Source of the DNA: Azospirillum soli
Lineage (GTDB): Bacteria; Pseudomonadota; Alphaproteobacteria; Azospirillales; Azospirillaceae
Length of the DNA stretch: 64,000 nucleotides
NCBI RefSeq assembly: GCF_017876165.1
Contig: NZ_JAGINQ010000002.1
Span: 248,001-312,000, forward strand
Direction: 5' to 3'
The notes beneath the pieces are model-generated. The model made no database searches. It was not told the origin of the DNA and saw only the letters and a list, made by a program, of their open reading frames with translations. Below, in pieces: positions 20,258-29,048 of this stretch; the stretch's first letter is position 1, and each line of letters starts with the position of its first letter. The translations under genes were made by a program, and so were the position numbers.

Positions 20258-21019
20258 ATGACCCGCAAGCCCCTGATCGGCATTCCCGCCTGCGCCCGCA
20301 TGATGGGCGAGCATCCCTTTCACGTCGCCGGCGACAAGTACGTGCGTGCGGTGTCCGATGGGGCGGGCGCACTGCCGATGCTGATTCCGGCGCTGGGGAC
20401 GGCGCTGGACATCGACGATCTGGTGGAGCGACTCGACGGCCTTCTCGTCACCGGCAGCCCGTCGAACGTGGAACCGCAGCATTACGGCGGCGCGCCCAGC
20501 GAGCCCGGCACTCTGCACGACCCGGCGCGCGACTCCACCACCCTGCCCCTGATCCGTGCGGCGCTGGAAAAGGGCGTGCCGCTGCTGGGCATCTGCCGTG
20601 GATTGCAGGAGCTGAACGTGGCGCTCGGCGGCACGCTGCACCAGCGCGTGCACGAGGTTCCCGGCCACGGCAACCACCGCGAGGACAGGGAGGCGCCGCT
20701 GTCCGTCCAGTACGGCCCGGCGCACAGCGTCCACCTGACGCCGGACGGCGTGCTGTCCGGCCTCGCCCATGGCGCGGCGGAGGTGCGGGTCAATTCCCTG
20801 CACGGGCAGGGCATCAACCGGTTGGCGGATGGCTTGATCGTGGAAGCGACGGCCCCGGACGGCCTTGTCGAGGCGGTGCGGGTGGCGGGTGCGCCGGCCT
20901 TCGCGCTGGCGGTGCAGTGGCACCCGGAATGGCGCTTCTGGGAGGACCCGCTGTCCACGGCCCTGTTGCGGACCTTCGGATCCGCCGCCGCCGAGCGGGC
21001 CCGGCGGCGGTGTTCCTGA
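20258..21019 (+). CDS. Class I glutamine amidotransferase-like hydrolase (peptidase C26, PuuD-like)
   Basis: A 253-residue protein of the gamma-glutamyl-gamma-aminobutyrate hydrolase family. It contains the nucleophile elbow GICRGLQELN with the catalytic Cys, NSLHGQGIN, and the His-Glu pair in VQWHPEW. PuuD enzymes release GABA in putrescine degradation, but family members cleave various gamma-glutamyl amides, and no other puu genes are nearby. The ATG at 20258 is preceded in frame by a GTG at 20255. It is 143 bp downstream of pflB on the same strand. Confidence 0.88.
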   Translation: MTRKPLIGIPACARMMGEHPFHVAGDKYVRAVSDGAGALPMLIPALGTALDIDDLVERLDGLLVTGSPSNVEPQHYGGAPSEPGTLHDPARDSTTLPLIRAALEKGVPLLGICRGLQELNVALGGTLHQRVHEVPGHGNHREDREAPLSVQYGPAHSVHLTPDGVLSGLAHGAAEVRVNSLHGQGINRLADGLIVEATAPDGLVEAVRVAGAPAFALAVQWHPEWRFWEDPLSTALLRTFGSAAAERARRRCS

Positions 21020-21083
21020 ACAATACACGCCCAAAACTGTTGCCGAACCTCGCGTGCCTAAAAAACGGGCACGCGGTCCGCGC

Positions 21084-21590
21084 TCAGCCAGCCTTGGAGA
21101 CGCGGCGCAAGAAGTCGATGAGTTGGGCCTGTTCCTGCTTGGAGAGGTCCTTGACCATCGCCTGATCGTGGGCCTCGATGCGCGGAATCAGCTCGTCCAG
21201 CAGCTTTTCACCCTCCGGCGACAGGCGCAGCGCGTAGGAGCGGCGGTCGTTCGGCGAGGGGGCGCGGATCACGAGGCCGCGCGACTCCAGCCGGTCGATG
21301 ACGGCGACCATGGTGGAGCGGTCGATGCCCACCGCAGAGCCCAGATCGGACTGCGACAGGCCCTCGTTCTCCTTGATCATGATCAGCACGCCGAACTGGC
21401 CGGGCGTGATGTCGTGCGGCGCCACCGCGTTCTGGAAGCTCTGGAAAACAGCCACCTGCGCCTTGCGCAGATTGTAGCCGATCAGCTCCGGCAGAGGGCC
21501 GAGAGCCATCTTTCCAGTCTTGCTGGGACGCTGGCGAGTCCGCCGTTCGGGGGTCGTGGGACGCTCGATGTCGGTCAACGTGAGAGCCAT
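21084..21590 (-). CDS. MarR-family transcriptional regulator
   Basis: A 168-residue winged-helix repressor. The core (about residues 35-160) has the recognition region LSQSDLGSAVGIDRSTMVAVIDRLESRGLV followed by the wing RAPSPNDRRSYALRLSPEG, a textbook MarR signature. The N-terminal 28 residues are basic and Thr/Arg-rich, an extension beyond the family core. It is divergent from the FAH-family gene across a 358-bp gap that contains repeated TTGTCAG boxes near its start, possible autoregulatory sites. Ligand unknown; phenolic compounds are common for this family. Confidence 0.9.
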   Translation of the reverse strand: MALTLTDIERPTTPERRTRQRPSKTGKMALGPLPELIGYNLRKAQVAVFQSFQNAVAPHDITPGQFGVLIMIKENEGLSQSDLGSAVGIDRSTMVAVIDRLESRGLVIRAPSPNDRRSYALRLSPEGEKLLDELIPRIEAHDQAMVKDLSKQEQAQLIDFLRRVSKAG

Positions 21591-21948
21591 GAATTATTGA
21601 CTTGTCAGTTTGACGGATAAAATGCAGGCAGTTGCTACTTTTGTCAGCAAGAACTATGCGTTCCACCTGATATGCATGGCTCGCATGCGTGTTGCGCATT
21701 GGTTCCGCCAACGGGCGGGGCCACCTGTAGACACAAGAAGTGGTCGCTGACGCGATCGCCCGCGACGTGGTTTTCCCCTGCCGCTCACGGGCTCCCGAAC
21801 GGAGCTTCCGACGCCCGGTCCCCCCCAGACCGGGCGTCTTCGCATCCGGTCCCTGGTGTGACGTTCGAGCCTTTCAGGACTTGGTGGCCGGCCGGCTTTC
21901 CGGTAGGTGTTGGAGAGCTTGCCCACCCCGAAGACTGAAAGGCGCGCC
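21591..21948. other. Structured intergenic region between marR-type and FAH-family genes
   Basis: No open gene is apparent in these 358 bp. Next to the MarR start are two TTGTCAG boxes (about 21612 and 21650), the first forming GTCA-gtt-TGAC. Two hairpins lie further right: GCTCC-cgaac-GGAGC at 21791-21805 and a perfect 11-bp stem GACGCCCGGTC/GACCGGGCGTC at 21810-21838. The hairpins could be part of the leader of the FAH gene or the end of a small RNA. Confidence 0.45.
21810..21838 (+). terminator. Strong stem-loop, possible attenuator or sRNA terminator
   Basis: A perfect 11-bp GC-rich stem with a seven-base loop followed by TTCGC rather than a T-run. No plus-strand gene precedes it, so it is not an ordinary gene terminator. 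Confidence 0.4.
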
Positions 21949-22632
21949 ATGGCCTACGCCGTTCCCCTGTGGTCCCAGCCCACGGTTCCCGTGGCCGGCG
22001 GCGACCCGTTCCCGGTCCGCCGCATCTACTGCGTCGGCCGTAACTACGCCGCCCACGCGCGGGAGATGGGCGCCGATCCGGACCGTGAGCCGCCCTTCTT
22101 CTTCACCAAGCCGGCCGACGCCGTTGTCGCTGATGGCGGCACGGTGCCCTACCCGCCCGCCACGTCCAACCTGCACCACGAGATTGAGCTGGTCGTCGCC
22201 ATTGGGCGCGGCGGGCGCGACATCCCGGTGGAGTCGGCGCTGGAGCATGTCTACGGCTACGCCGTCGGCCTCGACATGACGCGCCGCGACCTGCAGAACG
22301 CCGCCAAGAAGGAAGGCAAGCCCTGGGACATGGGCAAGGGCTTCGACCATTCGGCCCCGTGCAGCGCCATCCGCCGCGCCGCCGACATCGGACACCCGGC
22401 CAAGGGCGCGGTGACGCTGTTGGTGAACGGCGAGCTGCGTCAGAAGGGCGACCTGTCCGACCTGATTTGGTCCGTTTCCGAAACGATCTCGTACTTGTCC
22501 GGCTTGGTCGAGCTTCAGCCCGGCGACCTGATCTACACCGGCACGCCGGAGGGCGTCGCCGCCGTGACGACCGGCGACCGGCTGGAGGGCGCCGTGGAGG
22601 GCGTCGGCACCCTGACCGTCACCATCGGCTGA
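21949..22632 (+). CDS. Fumarylacetoacetate hydrolase (FAH) family protein
   Basis: A 227-residue FAH-fold enzyme. It carries the metal-binding acidic residues in HHEIELVVAIG and the Asp of VGLDMTRRDLQ, plus FTKPADAV and the late PGDLIYTGTPEGV motif, typical of single-domain FAH hydrolases such as acylpyruvases and oxaloacetate decarboxylases. The start at 21949 is supported by GAAAGG upstream; an earlier ATG at 21907 lacks such support. It is ten bases before xthA, so probably cotranscribed. Exact substrate is uncertain. Confidence 0.9.
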   Translation: MAYAVPLWSQPTVPVAGGDPFPVRRIYCVGRNYAAHAREMGADPDREPPFFFTKPADAVVADGGTVPYPPATSNLHHEIELVVAIGRGGRDIPVESALEHVYGYAVGLDMTRRDLQNAAKKEGKPWDMGKGFDHSAPCSAIRRAADIGHPAKGAVTLLVNGELRQKGDLSDLIWSVSETISYLSGLVELQPGDLIYTGTPEGVAAVTTGDRLEGAVEGVGTLTVTIG

Positions 22633-22642
22633 GCGGCGGTCC

Positions 22643-23437
22643 ATGCGCATTGCCACTTGGAACATCAACTCCGTCCGCATGCGGATGGAGCTGTTGCTGC
22701 GCCTCATAGACGAAGCGCAGCCGGACGTGATCTGCCTTCAGGAAACCAAGGTGGTGGACGGGGATTTCCCCTTCGCCCCTCTGGCCGACAAAGGCTACGT
22801 CCACGCCCACGTGCACGGGATGAAGAGCTACAACGGCGTCGCCATCCTGTCGAAGCTGCCTTTCGCGTCCCGCGACGTGCAGCATTGGTGCGAAAAGCAG
22901 GATTGCCGCCACGCCCTGGCCGAGCTGCCGGGCGGGATCGAACTGCACTGCGTCTACATTCCGGCGGGCGGAGACATTCCGGACCCGGAACAAAATGACA
23001 AGTTCGCCCACAAACTTCGTTTCGTTGACGAAATGACTGAGTGGTGGGGAACGCGCCGCGGCCCTGATCGGCGCATGGTGCTGGTCGGTGATCTGAACAT
23101 CGCTCCGCTGGAGCAAGATGTCTGGAATCACAAGGAGTTGCTGAAGATCGTCTCGCACACGCCGATCGAGGTTTCGAAGCTGACGGCCATGCAGCGCTCC
23201 ATCGGCTGGGTGGACGCCATGCGTCATTTCGTTCCCGAAACGGAAAAGCTCTACACGTGGTGGAGCTATCGTGCAAAGGACTGGGCCGCCTCCGACCGTG
23301 GCCGCCGCCTGGACCATGTGTGGGTGACGCCGCCCCTGAAGGATGCCCTTCAGGGCATGAAGGTGCTTCGCGAGGCCCGCGGTTGGGAGCCCAAGCCGTC
23401 TGACCACGTGCCGGTGATCGTGGACCTAAATGTTTGA
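22643..23437 (+). CDS. xthA: Exodeoxyribonuclease III
   Basis: A 264-residue AP endonuclease/3'-5' exonuclease of the XthA type. The metal and catalytic motifs are all visible: TWNINSVRMR, LQETKV with the metal-binding Glu, YNGVAIL, VGDLNIAP, and the final SDHVPV with the catalytic His. It incises DNA at abasic sites in base excision repair. Gene order after the FAH-family enzyme, with ten bases between, suggests a shared transcript. Confidence 0.95.
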   Translation: MRIATWNINSVRMRMELLLRLIDEAQPDVICLQETKVVDGDFPFAPLADKGYVHAHVHGMKSYNGVAILSKLPFASRDVQHWCEKQDCRHALAELPGGIELHCVYIPAGGDIPDPEQNDKFAHKLRFVDEMTEWWGTRRGPDRRMVLVGDLNIAPLEQDVWNHKELLKIVSHTPIEVSKLTAMQRSIGWVDAMRHFVPETEKLYTWWSYRAKDWAASDRGRRLDHVWVTPPLKDALQGMKVLREARGWEPKPSDHVPVIVDLNV

Positions 23438-23446
23438 AAGCAAAGC

Positions 23447-23560
23447 CCTTCTCTCCTCGGGGGAGAAGGGTTGGGATGAAGGGGCGGCCGCAGGCCGGAA
23501 AACTGTCGCGGTGCTGGCGTTTCCCCCTCACTCTATCCTCTCCCCAAGGGAAGAGGGAAA
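23447..23560. repeat. Palindromic repeat block after xthA
   Basis: CCCTTCTC...GGGAGAAGGG forms a hairpin, followed by GTTGGGATGAAGGGG and, about 65 bp further, CCCCTCACTCTATCCTCTCC and another GGGAAGAGGG. The composition resembles the repeat at 1408-1507 and fills the convergent gap; it may also stop transcription from both sides. Confidence 0.5.
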
Positions 23561-23565
23561 ACTCA

Positions 23566-24147
23566 TCATTCCGATATCGAAACGTTCATTGCCATCACGG
23601 TCGGCGTGCCGTCCGGTGCGAGGCGGAACCGGTGGAAGCAGCCATCCACCAGCCGGTCCGCCGGCTTGGCGATCATGTCCCAGCCCGTCGCCAGCGCGTA
23701 GAGCGCGCGCATGACGCCGTTGTGGGCGACGGCCCCGGTCGCCCTGCCCTCCGCCGCGACCTCGGCGAGCCAGGGTTTCAGCCGGTTCTGCACGTCGCGC
23801 GGGCTTTCCCCGCCCGGTGGCCGGAAGTCGAGGCCCATTCGTTCATGCTCCGCCGACAGCAGCCCGCCCGCCCGCAGCTCGTCCAGCAGGCGGCCTTCCC
23901 AGTCCCCCCAGTTCATCTCGACCAGCCGGGGTTCCGGTGTCGGATCCAGACCGAGGAGCCGCGCCGTCTCCCACGCGCGCCGCTTGGGGCTTGTCACCCA
24001 GCGGTAGGACAGGGCGTCCGGCGGCAGGCGCCAACCCGCGACACGGACGCGGCCGGCGTCGGACAGGGGTTCGTCGATGCTGCCCTGGAGGCGGCGCTCG
24101 GCGTTCCAGGCCGTTGGTCCATGGCGCAGAATGATCAGATCGGTCAT
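23566..24147 (-). CDS. Histidine phosphatase superfamily protein
   Basis: A 193-residue phosphoglycerate mutase-like phosphatase. The phosphohistidine motif LRHGPTAWN is at residues 7-15 and the second catalytic His is in VAHNGVMRALYAL. The Glu of EMNWGDWEGR completes the active site. The start overlaps the stop of the glycosyltransferase gene upstream by four bases, so translation is probably coupled. In that setting a sugar-phosphate or nucleotide substrate is plausible, but the family is broad and the substrate cannot be read from the sequence. Confidence 0.9.
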   Translation of the reverse strand: MTDLIILRHGPTAWNAERRLQGSIDEPLSDAGRVRVAGWRLPPDALSYRWVTSPKRRAWETARLLGLDPTPEPRLVEMNWGDWEGRLLDELRAGGLLSAEHERMGLDFRPPGGESPRDVQNRLKPWLAEVAAEGRATGAVAHNGVMRALYALATGWDMIAKPADRLVDGCFHRFRLAPDGTPTVMAMNVSISE

Positions 24148-25316
24148 GGCTTTCCTTTAAGCGCAACATGCTGAACCAAATTGTCCAGCACGCGCACGGC
24201 GTTCGAGACATCATGCTCGGCGACGGCGATTTGGCGCGCCGCGTCCCCATAGGCGCGGCGGCGCTCGGGATTTAAGATCAACACATTGATCGCATCGGCG
24301 AAAGCCGCCACCTCGCTAACGGGCGTCAGCAATCCAGTGACGGCGTGACGTACAATGTCGGGCACGCCGCCGGTGTTCCCCGCGACTACCGGCAGTCCGG
24401 CGGATTGCGCCTCCAGCAGAGCCATGCCATAGGCCTCGTTCACCGCCGGCCAGACCATCAGGTCGCACGCGGCGTAGAGGCCGGGAAGCTCGGCCGCGTC
24501 GCGTTGCCCGAGGAAGTGCGTTGCCGTGCCGTCGAAAAGGGATTCGATGGCTCCGCGTTGCGGTCCGTCGCCGACCACCAGCAGACGCCATTCCGGTGTC
24601 AGCGTACTTGCCCCCACCCCAACCCTCCCCCGCTTTGCGGGAGCGGGAGACAGGCGCCGTATTGCCTCGGCCAGGATGGCGTAGGAGCGCTCCTTGTCGC
24701 CGCCACGCATCATGCCGACCGCCAACAGCCAGGGTACATTTGTTGGCAGGCCGTAACGATCAGCCAAAGCTTGTCGGGCGGACTCACGCGGGACGGCGAA
24801 CAGCTCCGTTTCGACGAAGGGGCGTAGGCGCACCAGACGGTCGGGCGAGTCGAGCAGAGGCAACACGCCCTCCGCATCGTGGCCGGCGAGGTTGATCACA
24901 GCCGCCGCCTGCCGGATCGCCGCTTCGGCCGCGCGGTGGCCGGCGGCGAAGGGGCCGGTGGCCTGTTTGGGCGCGAAGGACGCCTCCGCCACCACATAGG
25001 GAATGCCGAAATGCCGGCTGACCGCCGGGCCGATCCAGTCCGGGGCCTTGTGGTAGAGGTGGTAGGTGAACCAGAGGTTCGGTGGATCGTCGCGCCAGCG
25101 CATGATCAGACGGCCGGCGCAACGCGCGCCCAGCACGGCCAAACGCTTGGCCCGGCCAGAGATGCGGCCGTCGTCCCAGCTGCGCAGGGTGCAGGCCAGG
25201 GTCACCTCGTGCCCCCCTGCTTCCAGGGCAGCCATCAGCAGGCGGGCCATGCGGCGGTCGCCAGAGGGCACCGGGTGGGTGGGGGCCTTCAGCGGCGCGT
25301 AGAAGGCGATGCGCAT
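24144..25316 (-). CDS. Group 1 (GT4-type) glycosyltransferase with an in-frame repeat insertion
   Basis: A 390-residue GT-B glycosyltransferase. The N-terminal Rossmann domain begins MRIAFYAPLKAPTHPVPSGDRRMARLL; the C-terminal donor domain has LLVVGDGPQRG and the E-x7-E motif EAYGMALLEAQSAGLPVV...GGVPDIV. It likely adds a sugar from a nucleotide-sugar donor to a surface glycan. At 24611-24650 a palindromic repeat seen elsewhere in the window sits inside the gene and codes for about 16 extra residues (LSPAPAKRGRVGVGAS) between IRRLS and EWRLLVV, without breaking the frame. Confidence 0.9.
   Translation of the reverse strand: MRIAFYAPLKAPTHPVPSGDRRMARLLMAALEAGGHEVTLACTLRSWDDGRISGRAKRLAVLGARCAGRLIMRWRDDPPNLWFTYHLYHKAPDWIGPAVSRHFGIPYVVAEASFAPKQATGPFAAGHRAAEAAIRQAAAVINLAGHDAEGVLPLLDSPDRLVRLRPFVETELFAVPRESARQALADRYGLPTNVPWLLAVGMMRGGDKERSYAILAEAIRRLSPAPAKRGRVGVGASTLTPEWRLLVVGDGPQRGAIESLFDGTATHFLGQRDAAELPGLYAACDLMVWPAVNEAYGMALLEAQSAGLPVVAGNTGGVPDIVRHAVTGLLTPVSEVAAFADAINVLILNPERRRAYGDAARQIAVAEHDVSNAVRVLDNLVQHVALKGKP
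24611..24650. repeat. Palindromic repeat inside a glycosyltransferase coding sequence
   Basis: CCCCCACCCCAACCCTCCCC followed by a short CCGC-ttt-GCGG hairpin; the first 20 bases match the arm of the intergenic repeat at 1408-1430 except for one base. It is read in frame on the minus strand. Confidence 0.65.
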
Positions 25317-25355
25317 CTCCGCTCCCGCAGCTCCCGTCGTTTCGAAGAAAGGCGC

Positions 25356-26336
25356 TTAGAAGAAGGAAACGTCCACCTCGTCGATCACGCGGTTCCGGCC
25401 GGCGTCCTTGGCGCGGTACAGCGCCTCGTCGGCGCAGGACAGCAAGGCGTCCACGCTGCGCTCCCCCGCCCGGCAGGAGGAAATGCCGATGGACACGGTG
25501 AAGCGGACCTCCTCGGTCCCCGCCTTCACGACCAGTTCGGCCATGCTGCGGCGGATGCGTTCGGCCACCATGCGGGCGCCGCCCATATCGGTTTCCGGCA
25601 GCAGGACCGCGAACTCCTCGCCCCCCATGCGGCCCAGCAGATCGCTGGCGCGCAGTTCGGCCTCGCAGGCCTGGGTGAAGGCCTTCAGCGCCTCGTCGCC
25701 CACGGCGTGGCCGAAGCTGTCGTTGATGCGCTTGAAATGGTCGATGTCGATGGCGAGCAGGCTGGTCGGCCGGCCATGGCGGCGGGCGTGGGCGACCTCG
25801 CGCTCGGCGACCTCGAAGAAATGGCGGCGGTTGAAGGTGTTGGTCAGCGGGTCGGTGATCGACAGGTGCCGCAGCCGCTCCTCGCTCTCCTTCAGCTGCG
25901 TCACGTCGTTGATCATCACGTAGATGACCGGCAACCCGTCCCAGGGCAGCGGCGACATGCTGACCTGCACGCGGATGCGCCGCCCGTCCACCGACAGCAC
26001 CGCCCCATCCTGCGAGCGGATCAGCTCATGCCCGCGCAGGCAGCGGGTGAAGAAGTCGCGGTGCGCCTCGGCGTCCGCGCTCTCCACGAAATCGAGATAA
26101 TGGCGCCCGATCAGCGCTTCGCCATCGGCCCCCAGAATGCGCGCGGCTTCCTGATTGGCGAAGACGATGCCCATTTCCTGGTGAATCAGCAGCCCGGCCG
26201 GCAGCAGGTCGAGAAGATCGCCCAGCTTGCTGCGCGTCACCGACAGCTCGTGGCTGGTGACGACGGCGTCGGTGTCGTCGTCCAACTCGAAAAAATCGAG
26301 CGGGGCCGCTGCGGTGATGTCGGGAGCAGTCGCCAT
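25356..26336 (-). CDS. Diguanylate cyclase with PAS domain
   Basis: A 326-residue soluble signalling enzyme. A PAS domain (about residues 40-160) precedes a GGDEF domain (about 165-325) with an intact active site GGEEF and the inhibitory I-site RASD five residues before it, so it should make c-di-GMP and be product-inhibited. A GTG at 26366 is an alternative start adding ten residues. It sits between two glycosyltransferase genes on the same strand, suggesting a link between c-di-GMP and surface glycan or biofilm production, which is inference from position. Confidence 0.93.
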   Translation of the reverse strand: MATAPDITAAAPLDFFELDDDTDAVVTSHELSVTRSKLGDLLDLLPAGLLIHQEMGIVFANQEAARILGADGEALIGRHYLDFVESADAEAHRDFFTRCLRGHELIRSQDGAVLSVDGRRIRVQVSMSPLPWDGLPVIYVMINDVTQLKESEERLRHLSITDPLTNTFNRRHFFEVAEREVAHARRHGRPTSLLAIDIDHFKRINDSFGHAVGDEALKAFTQACEAELRASDLLGRMGGEEFAVLLPETDMGGARMVAERIRRSMAELVVKAGTEEVRFTVSIGISSCRAGERSVDALLSCADEALYRAKDAGRNRVIDEVDVSFF

Positions 26337-26381
26337 GATGCTGGTCTGGTGGCGGAACGCGCGCACTCTACAGCCCGCCCT

Positions 26382-27668
26382 TCATGGGTGCAACGCACAA
26401 CAGGGAGCTGACGCGGTGACGTTTGTATGCCCTTCGTCCCCCGTAAAGCGCCGATACAGCCGGTCGATTCCCGCGTCGCAGCCGAAGTCCCGGCGGACGC
26501 GTGCCGCCCCGGCCGTGCCCAGCGCAGCGCGGCGGGCGGGGGTGCGGATCAGCGACTCCAGCGCTGCCGCCAGGGCGGGCACATCCTCCGGCTCCACCAG
26601 CAGGCCGGTCACCCCGTCCTCGATCAGTTCCGGCACTGCCGCCGCGCGGGTGGAGACGCAGGGCAGCGCCTGCGCCTGCGCTTCCATCAGCACGTTGGGC
26701 AGCCCGTCGCGGTCACCGTCCCGCGCGGTCCGGCAGGGCAGCACGAACAGGTCGGCGCGCCGGTACTGCGTGATCACCGCGTCCTGCGCCTTCGCACCGA
26801 GCCATTCGACCCGGCCGGTCAGGCCCAGCCGCTCCGCCTGTTCCTTCAGAGTTGCCAGACGCTCGCCCCCGCCGACATGCAGCCAGCGCCAGTGGAGGTT
26901 GGGAGGAAGCCGGGCCAGCGCGTCGAGCACGAGATCCAGCCCCTTCTTCTCCACCGCCCGCCCGACCGACAGCAGGAGCACCGGGTCGGCCGGGTCGGAG
27001 CCGTCGCGCGGCGGCCGGGCGGCGGGCGGGTCGGGGAAGCGGGCGAAGTCCAGCCCGTGGTACAGCAACTCCACCCGGCCCAACTCCATTTGGCCCGCCT
27101 CCGGTGCCAGCGCCGCGAGATGCGCGTGACCGAGCGCGGTGCAGGTTACGCCCCAGTGCGCCTCGGCCAGCTTCTCGCGCTTGTCCCAATCGGGGGAGGT
27201 CCAAATGTCCTTGGCGTGGGCGGAAAAACTCCAGGGCAGGCCGGTCAGCAGCGCGGCGTAGCGGGCCACGCTGGCCGGCGTGTGCAGGAAATGGCTGTGC
27301 AGCCACGTCACGTCGGCCGGCAGTTCCGCCGCCAGGACACAAGCCTGCCCGAAGCGGCGCGCCCGGTTGCGCGTGGGGTCGCGGCGCAGGTCGGCCGTCC
27401 AGGCGGACACCGCCCTACTCCACCCCGGCCGGCGCCGCGCGGCCCATACCGCCCGCGCCACCCGCCCCGGCGCGTCGTGCAGATATTCGGGGAGATAGAG
27501 GACCGGCGCCGTGACGCGGTAGTTCAGCTCGTGCACCGCTGTGTCGGTTGGTTGACGCAAACTGACGATGACTTGACGCAAGCCCCGCCGCTCCAACCCC
27601 AGCACTTCCTGGGCGATAAAGGTTTCCGACAGGCGCGGCCAGCCCTTGACGATGACCGCCACGGTCAT
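26382..27668 (-). CDS. Glycosyltransferase family 4 protein (WcaL/AmsK-like)
   Basis: A 428-residue GT-B glycosyltransferase. The N-terminus (VKGWPRLSETFIAQEVLGLERRGL) is typical of exopolysaccharide glycosyltransferases related to colanic acid WcaL. The donor domain has LLLSVGRAVEKKGLD, a DGLPNVLMEAQAQALPCVST motif and VPELIEDGVTGLLVEPED. The start overlaps the stop of the COG4671-like gene by four bases (ATGA), so the two are made together. Acceptor unknown. Confidence 0.9.
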   Translation of the reverse strand: MTVAVIVKGWPRLSETFIAQEVLGLERRGLRQVIVSLRQPTDTAVHELNYRVTAPVLYLPEYLHDAPGRVARAVWAARRRPGWSRAVSAWTADLRRDPTRNRARRFGQACVLAAELPADVTWLHSHFLHTPASVARYAALLTGLPWSFSAHAKDIWTSPDWDKREKLAEAHWGVTCTALGHAHLAALAPEAGQMELGRVELLYHGLDFARFPDPPAARPPRDGSDPADPVLLLSVGRAVEKKGLDLVLDALARLPPNLHWRWLHVGGGERLATLKEQAERLGLTGRVEWLGAKAQDAVITQYRRADLFVLPCRTARDGDRDGLPNVLMEAQAQALPCVSTRAAAVPELIEDGVTGLLVEPEDVPALAAALESLIRTPARRAALGTAGAARVRRDFGCDAGIDRLYRRFTGDEGHTNVTASAPCCALHP

Positions 27669-28894
27669 GCGGCGCTCCCGGAGGCGAAACCAGTGGCGAA
27701 GCGCCTGGGCGGCTCGCGTTGCGGCAGGTAGCGGCCGGCGAGGTCGTTGACCGTCTCAAGCCCGTCCAGCAGGCCGGGCACGCGCACGGCCGAGGGTGGC
27801 GCCTGCCAAGGCAGCCGGCGCAGCGCCGCCGCCATGGCGCCGGGATCGCGAATACCGTCGTCCATCAGCATGGAGACCAGCCCCAAGTCCTGCGCGCGGG
27901 CGGCACGGATGGTCTGTTCGCGGCGCGGCTTCTCGCGCGGGACGATCAGCGCCCGCTTGTCGAAGGACAGGATCTCGCAGAAGGTGTTGTAGCCGCCCAT
28001 GGCGACCACCCCGACCGCCCCCAGCATCAGCCGCTCGATCCGCGCCTCGAAGGCCGTGGCCTCGACCTTGGGCAGGGCGTCGGCGCGGGCCTGAAAGTAG
28101 GCCTGGGCGTCTGGCTGCATGAAGGGGCCGAAGACCAACACGGCGCGGTAGGGAATGTCGGGATCGCTCTCATAGGCGCGTAGCACCCAATCGATCAGCG
28201 CTTCCCCGTCCCCGCCGCCGCCGGCGGTGACGAGGATGTAGGGCTCCTCCGGGATGCCGGGCAGGTGCGGACCGGGGGCCGGGGCCGTGCGTTGCAGATA
28301 GCCGGTGTAGACCATGCGGGACCGCACCGTGTCCGGCACCTCGATCCCCTCCAGCGGGTCGCAGATCTGCGGCAGGCCGTAGACCCACAGCTCGTCGTAG
28401 AGTTCCTCCAGGGCGGGCATGACCTTCTTGCGCTCCCACTCCGGGACGAGCAGGGCGGGTTCGTCCATCACGTCGCGCAGGCCCAGCACCAGGGGCACGC
28501 CGCGCCGCTTCAGGTCGTGCAGCGTCTCGCGCACCTCGCCGCGCAGGCCCAGCGGTTCCTTGTCCACGATGAACAGGTCGGGCTGGTACGCCTCCGCCGT
28601 GTGGCGGATCAGCGAGGCCCGCATCGCCAAAATTTCCTCGATGTCCAAATGCAGGTTCAGCGCTGTGTATTCCCCATTGCGCAGCTTGATGACGCCGGGG
28701 ATGCGCACGAAGTCCACCCGCGCGCGAAAATCGAAGCTGCCGACGATGGGTGAGCCGGACAGGATCAGCACGGACAGATCCTTGTACCGCTCCACCAGCG
28801 CGTGGGCGATGGCGCGGCAGCGGCGCAGGTGGCCCAGCCCGAAGGTATCGTGGCTGTAGATCAGAACGCGGCCGGACGTCGGGCGATCGCTCAT
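27665..28894 (-). CDS. COG4671-like predicted glycosyltransferase (MurG-like fold)
   Basis: A 409-residue protein resembling GT28/MurG-like enzymes. It starts MSDRPTSGRVLIYSHDTFGLGHLRRCRAIAHALV and has VLGLRDVMDEP, YTGYLQR, ILVTAGGGGDGEALID and AMGGYNTFCEILSFDKRALIVPR, the donor-binding end. The ATG at 28894 has GGAGAG upstream and is preferred over longer forms. A second, diverged copy of the same family is at 39507-40637. The gene is divergent from the unusual ABC transporter at 29049 with 154 bp between, so the two may share regulation. Reaction unknown. Confidence 0.85.
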   Translation of the reverse strand: MSDRPTSGRVLIYSHDTFGLGHLRRCRAIAHALVERYKDLSVLILSGSPIVGSFDFRARVDFVRIPGVIKLRNGEYTALNLHLDIEEILAMRASLIRHTAEAYQPDLFIVDKEPLGLRGEVRETLHDLKRRGVPLVLGLRDVMDEPALLVPEWERKKVMPALEELYDELWVYGLPQICDPLEGIEVPDTVRSRMVYTGYLQRTAPAPGPHLPGIPEEPYILVTAGGGGDGEALIDWVLRAYESDPDIPYRAVLVFGPFMQPDAQAYFQARADALPKVEATAFEARIERLMLGAVGVVAMGGYNTFCEILSFDKRALIVPREKPRREQTIRAARAQDLGLVSMLMDDGIRDPGAMAAALRRLPWQAPPSAVRVPGLLDGLETVNDLAGRYLPQREPPRRFATGFASGSAA

Positions 28895-29048
28895 CGGCAC
28901 TCTCCGCTTCCGCATGGCCGCTTCCACAGGGCCGTGAAATCCGCTCCCATAAAAAATGCGCAAACCCGGCCCTCTCCCGCCATGCAGCAAAGGAGGTAAG
29001 GTCTCTGCCTCCTCCGCGCACCCGCCGTCTCCTTGGTAGGATGGCGCC

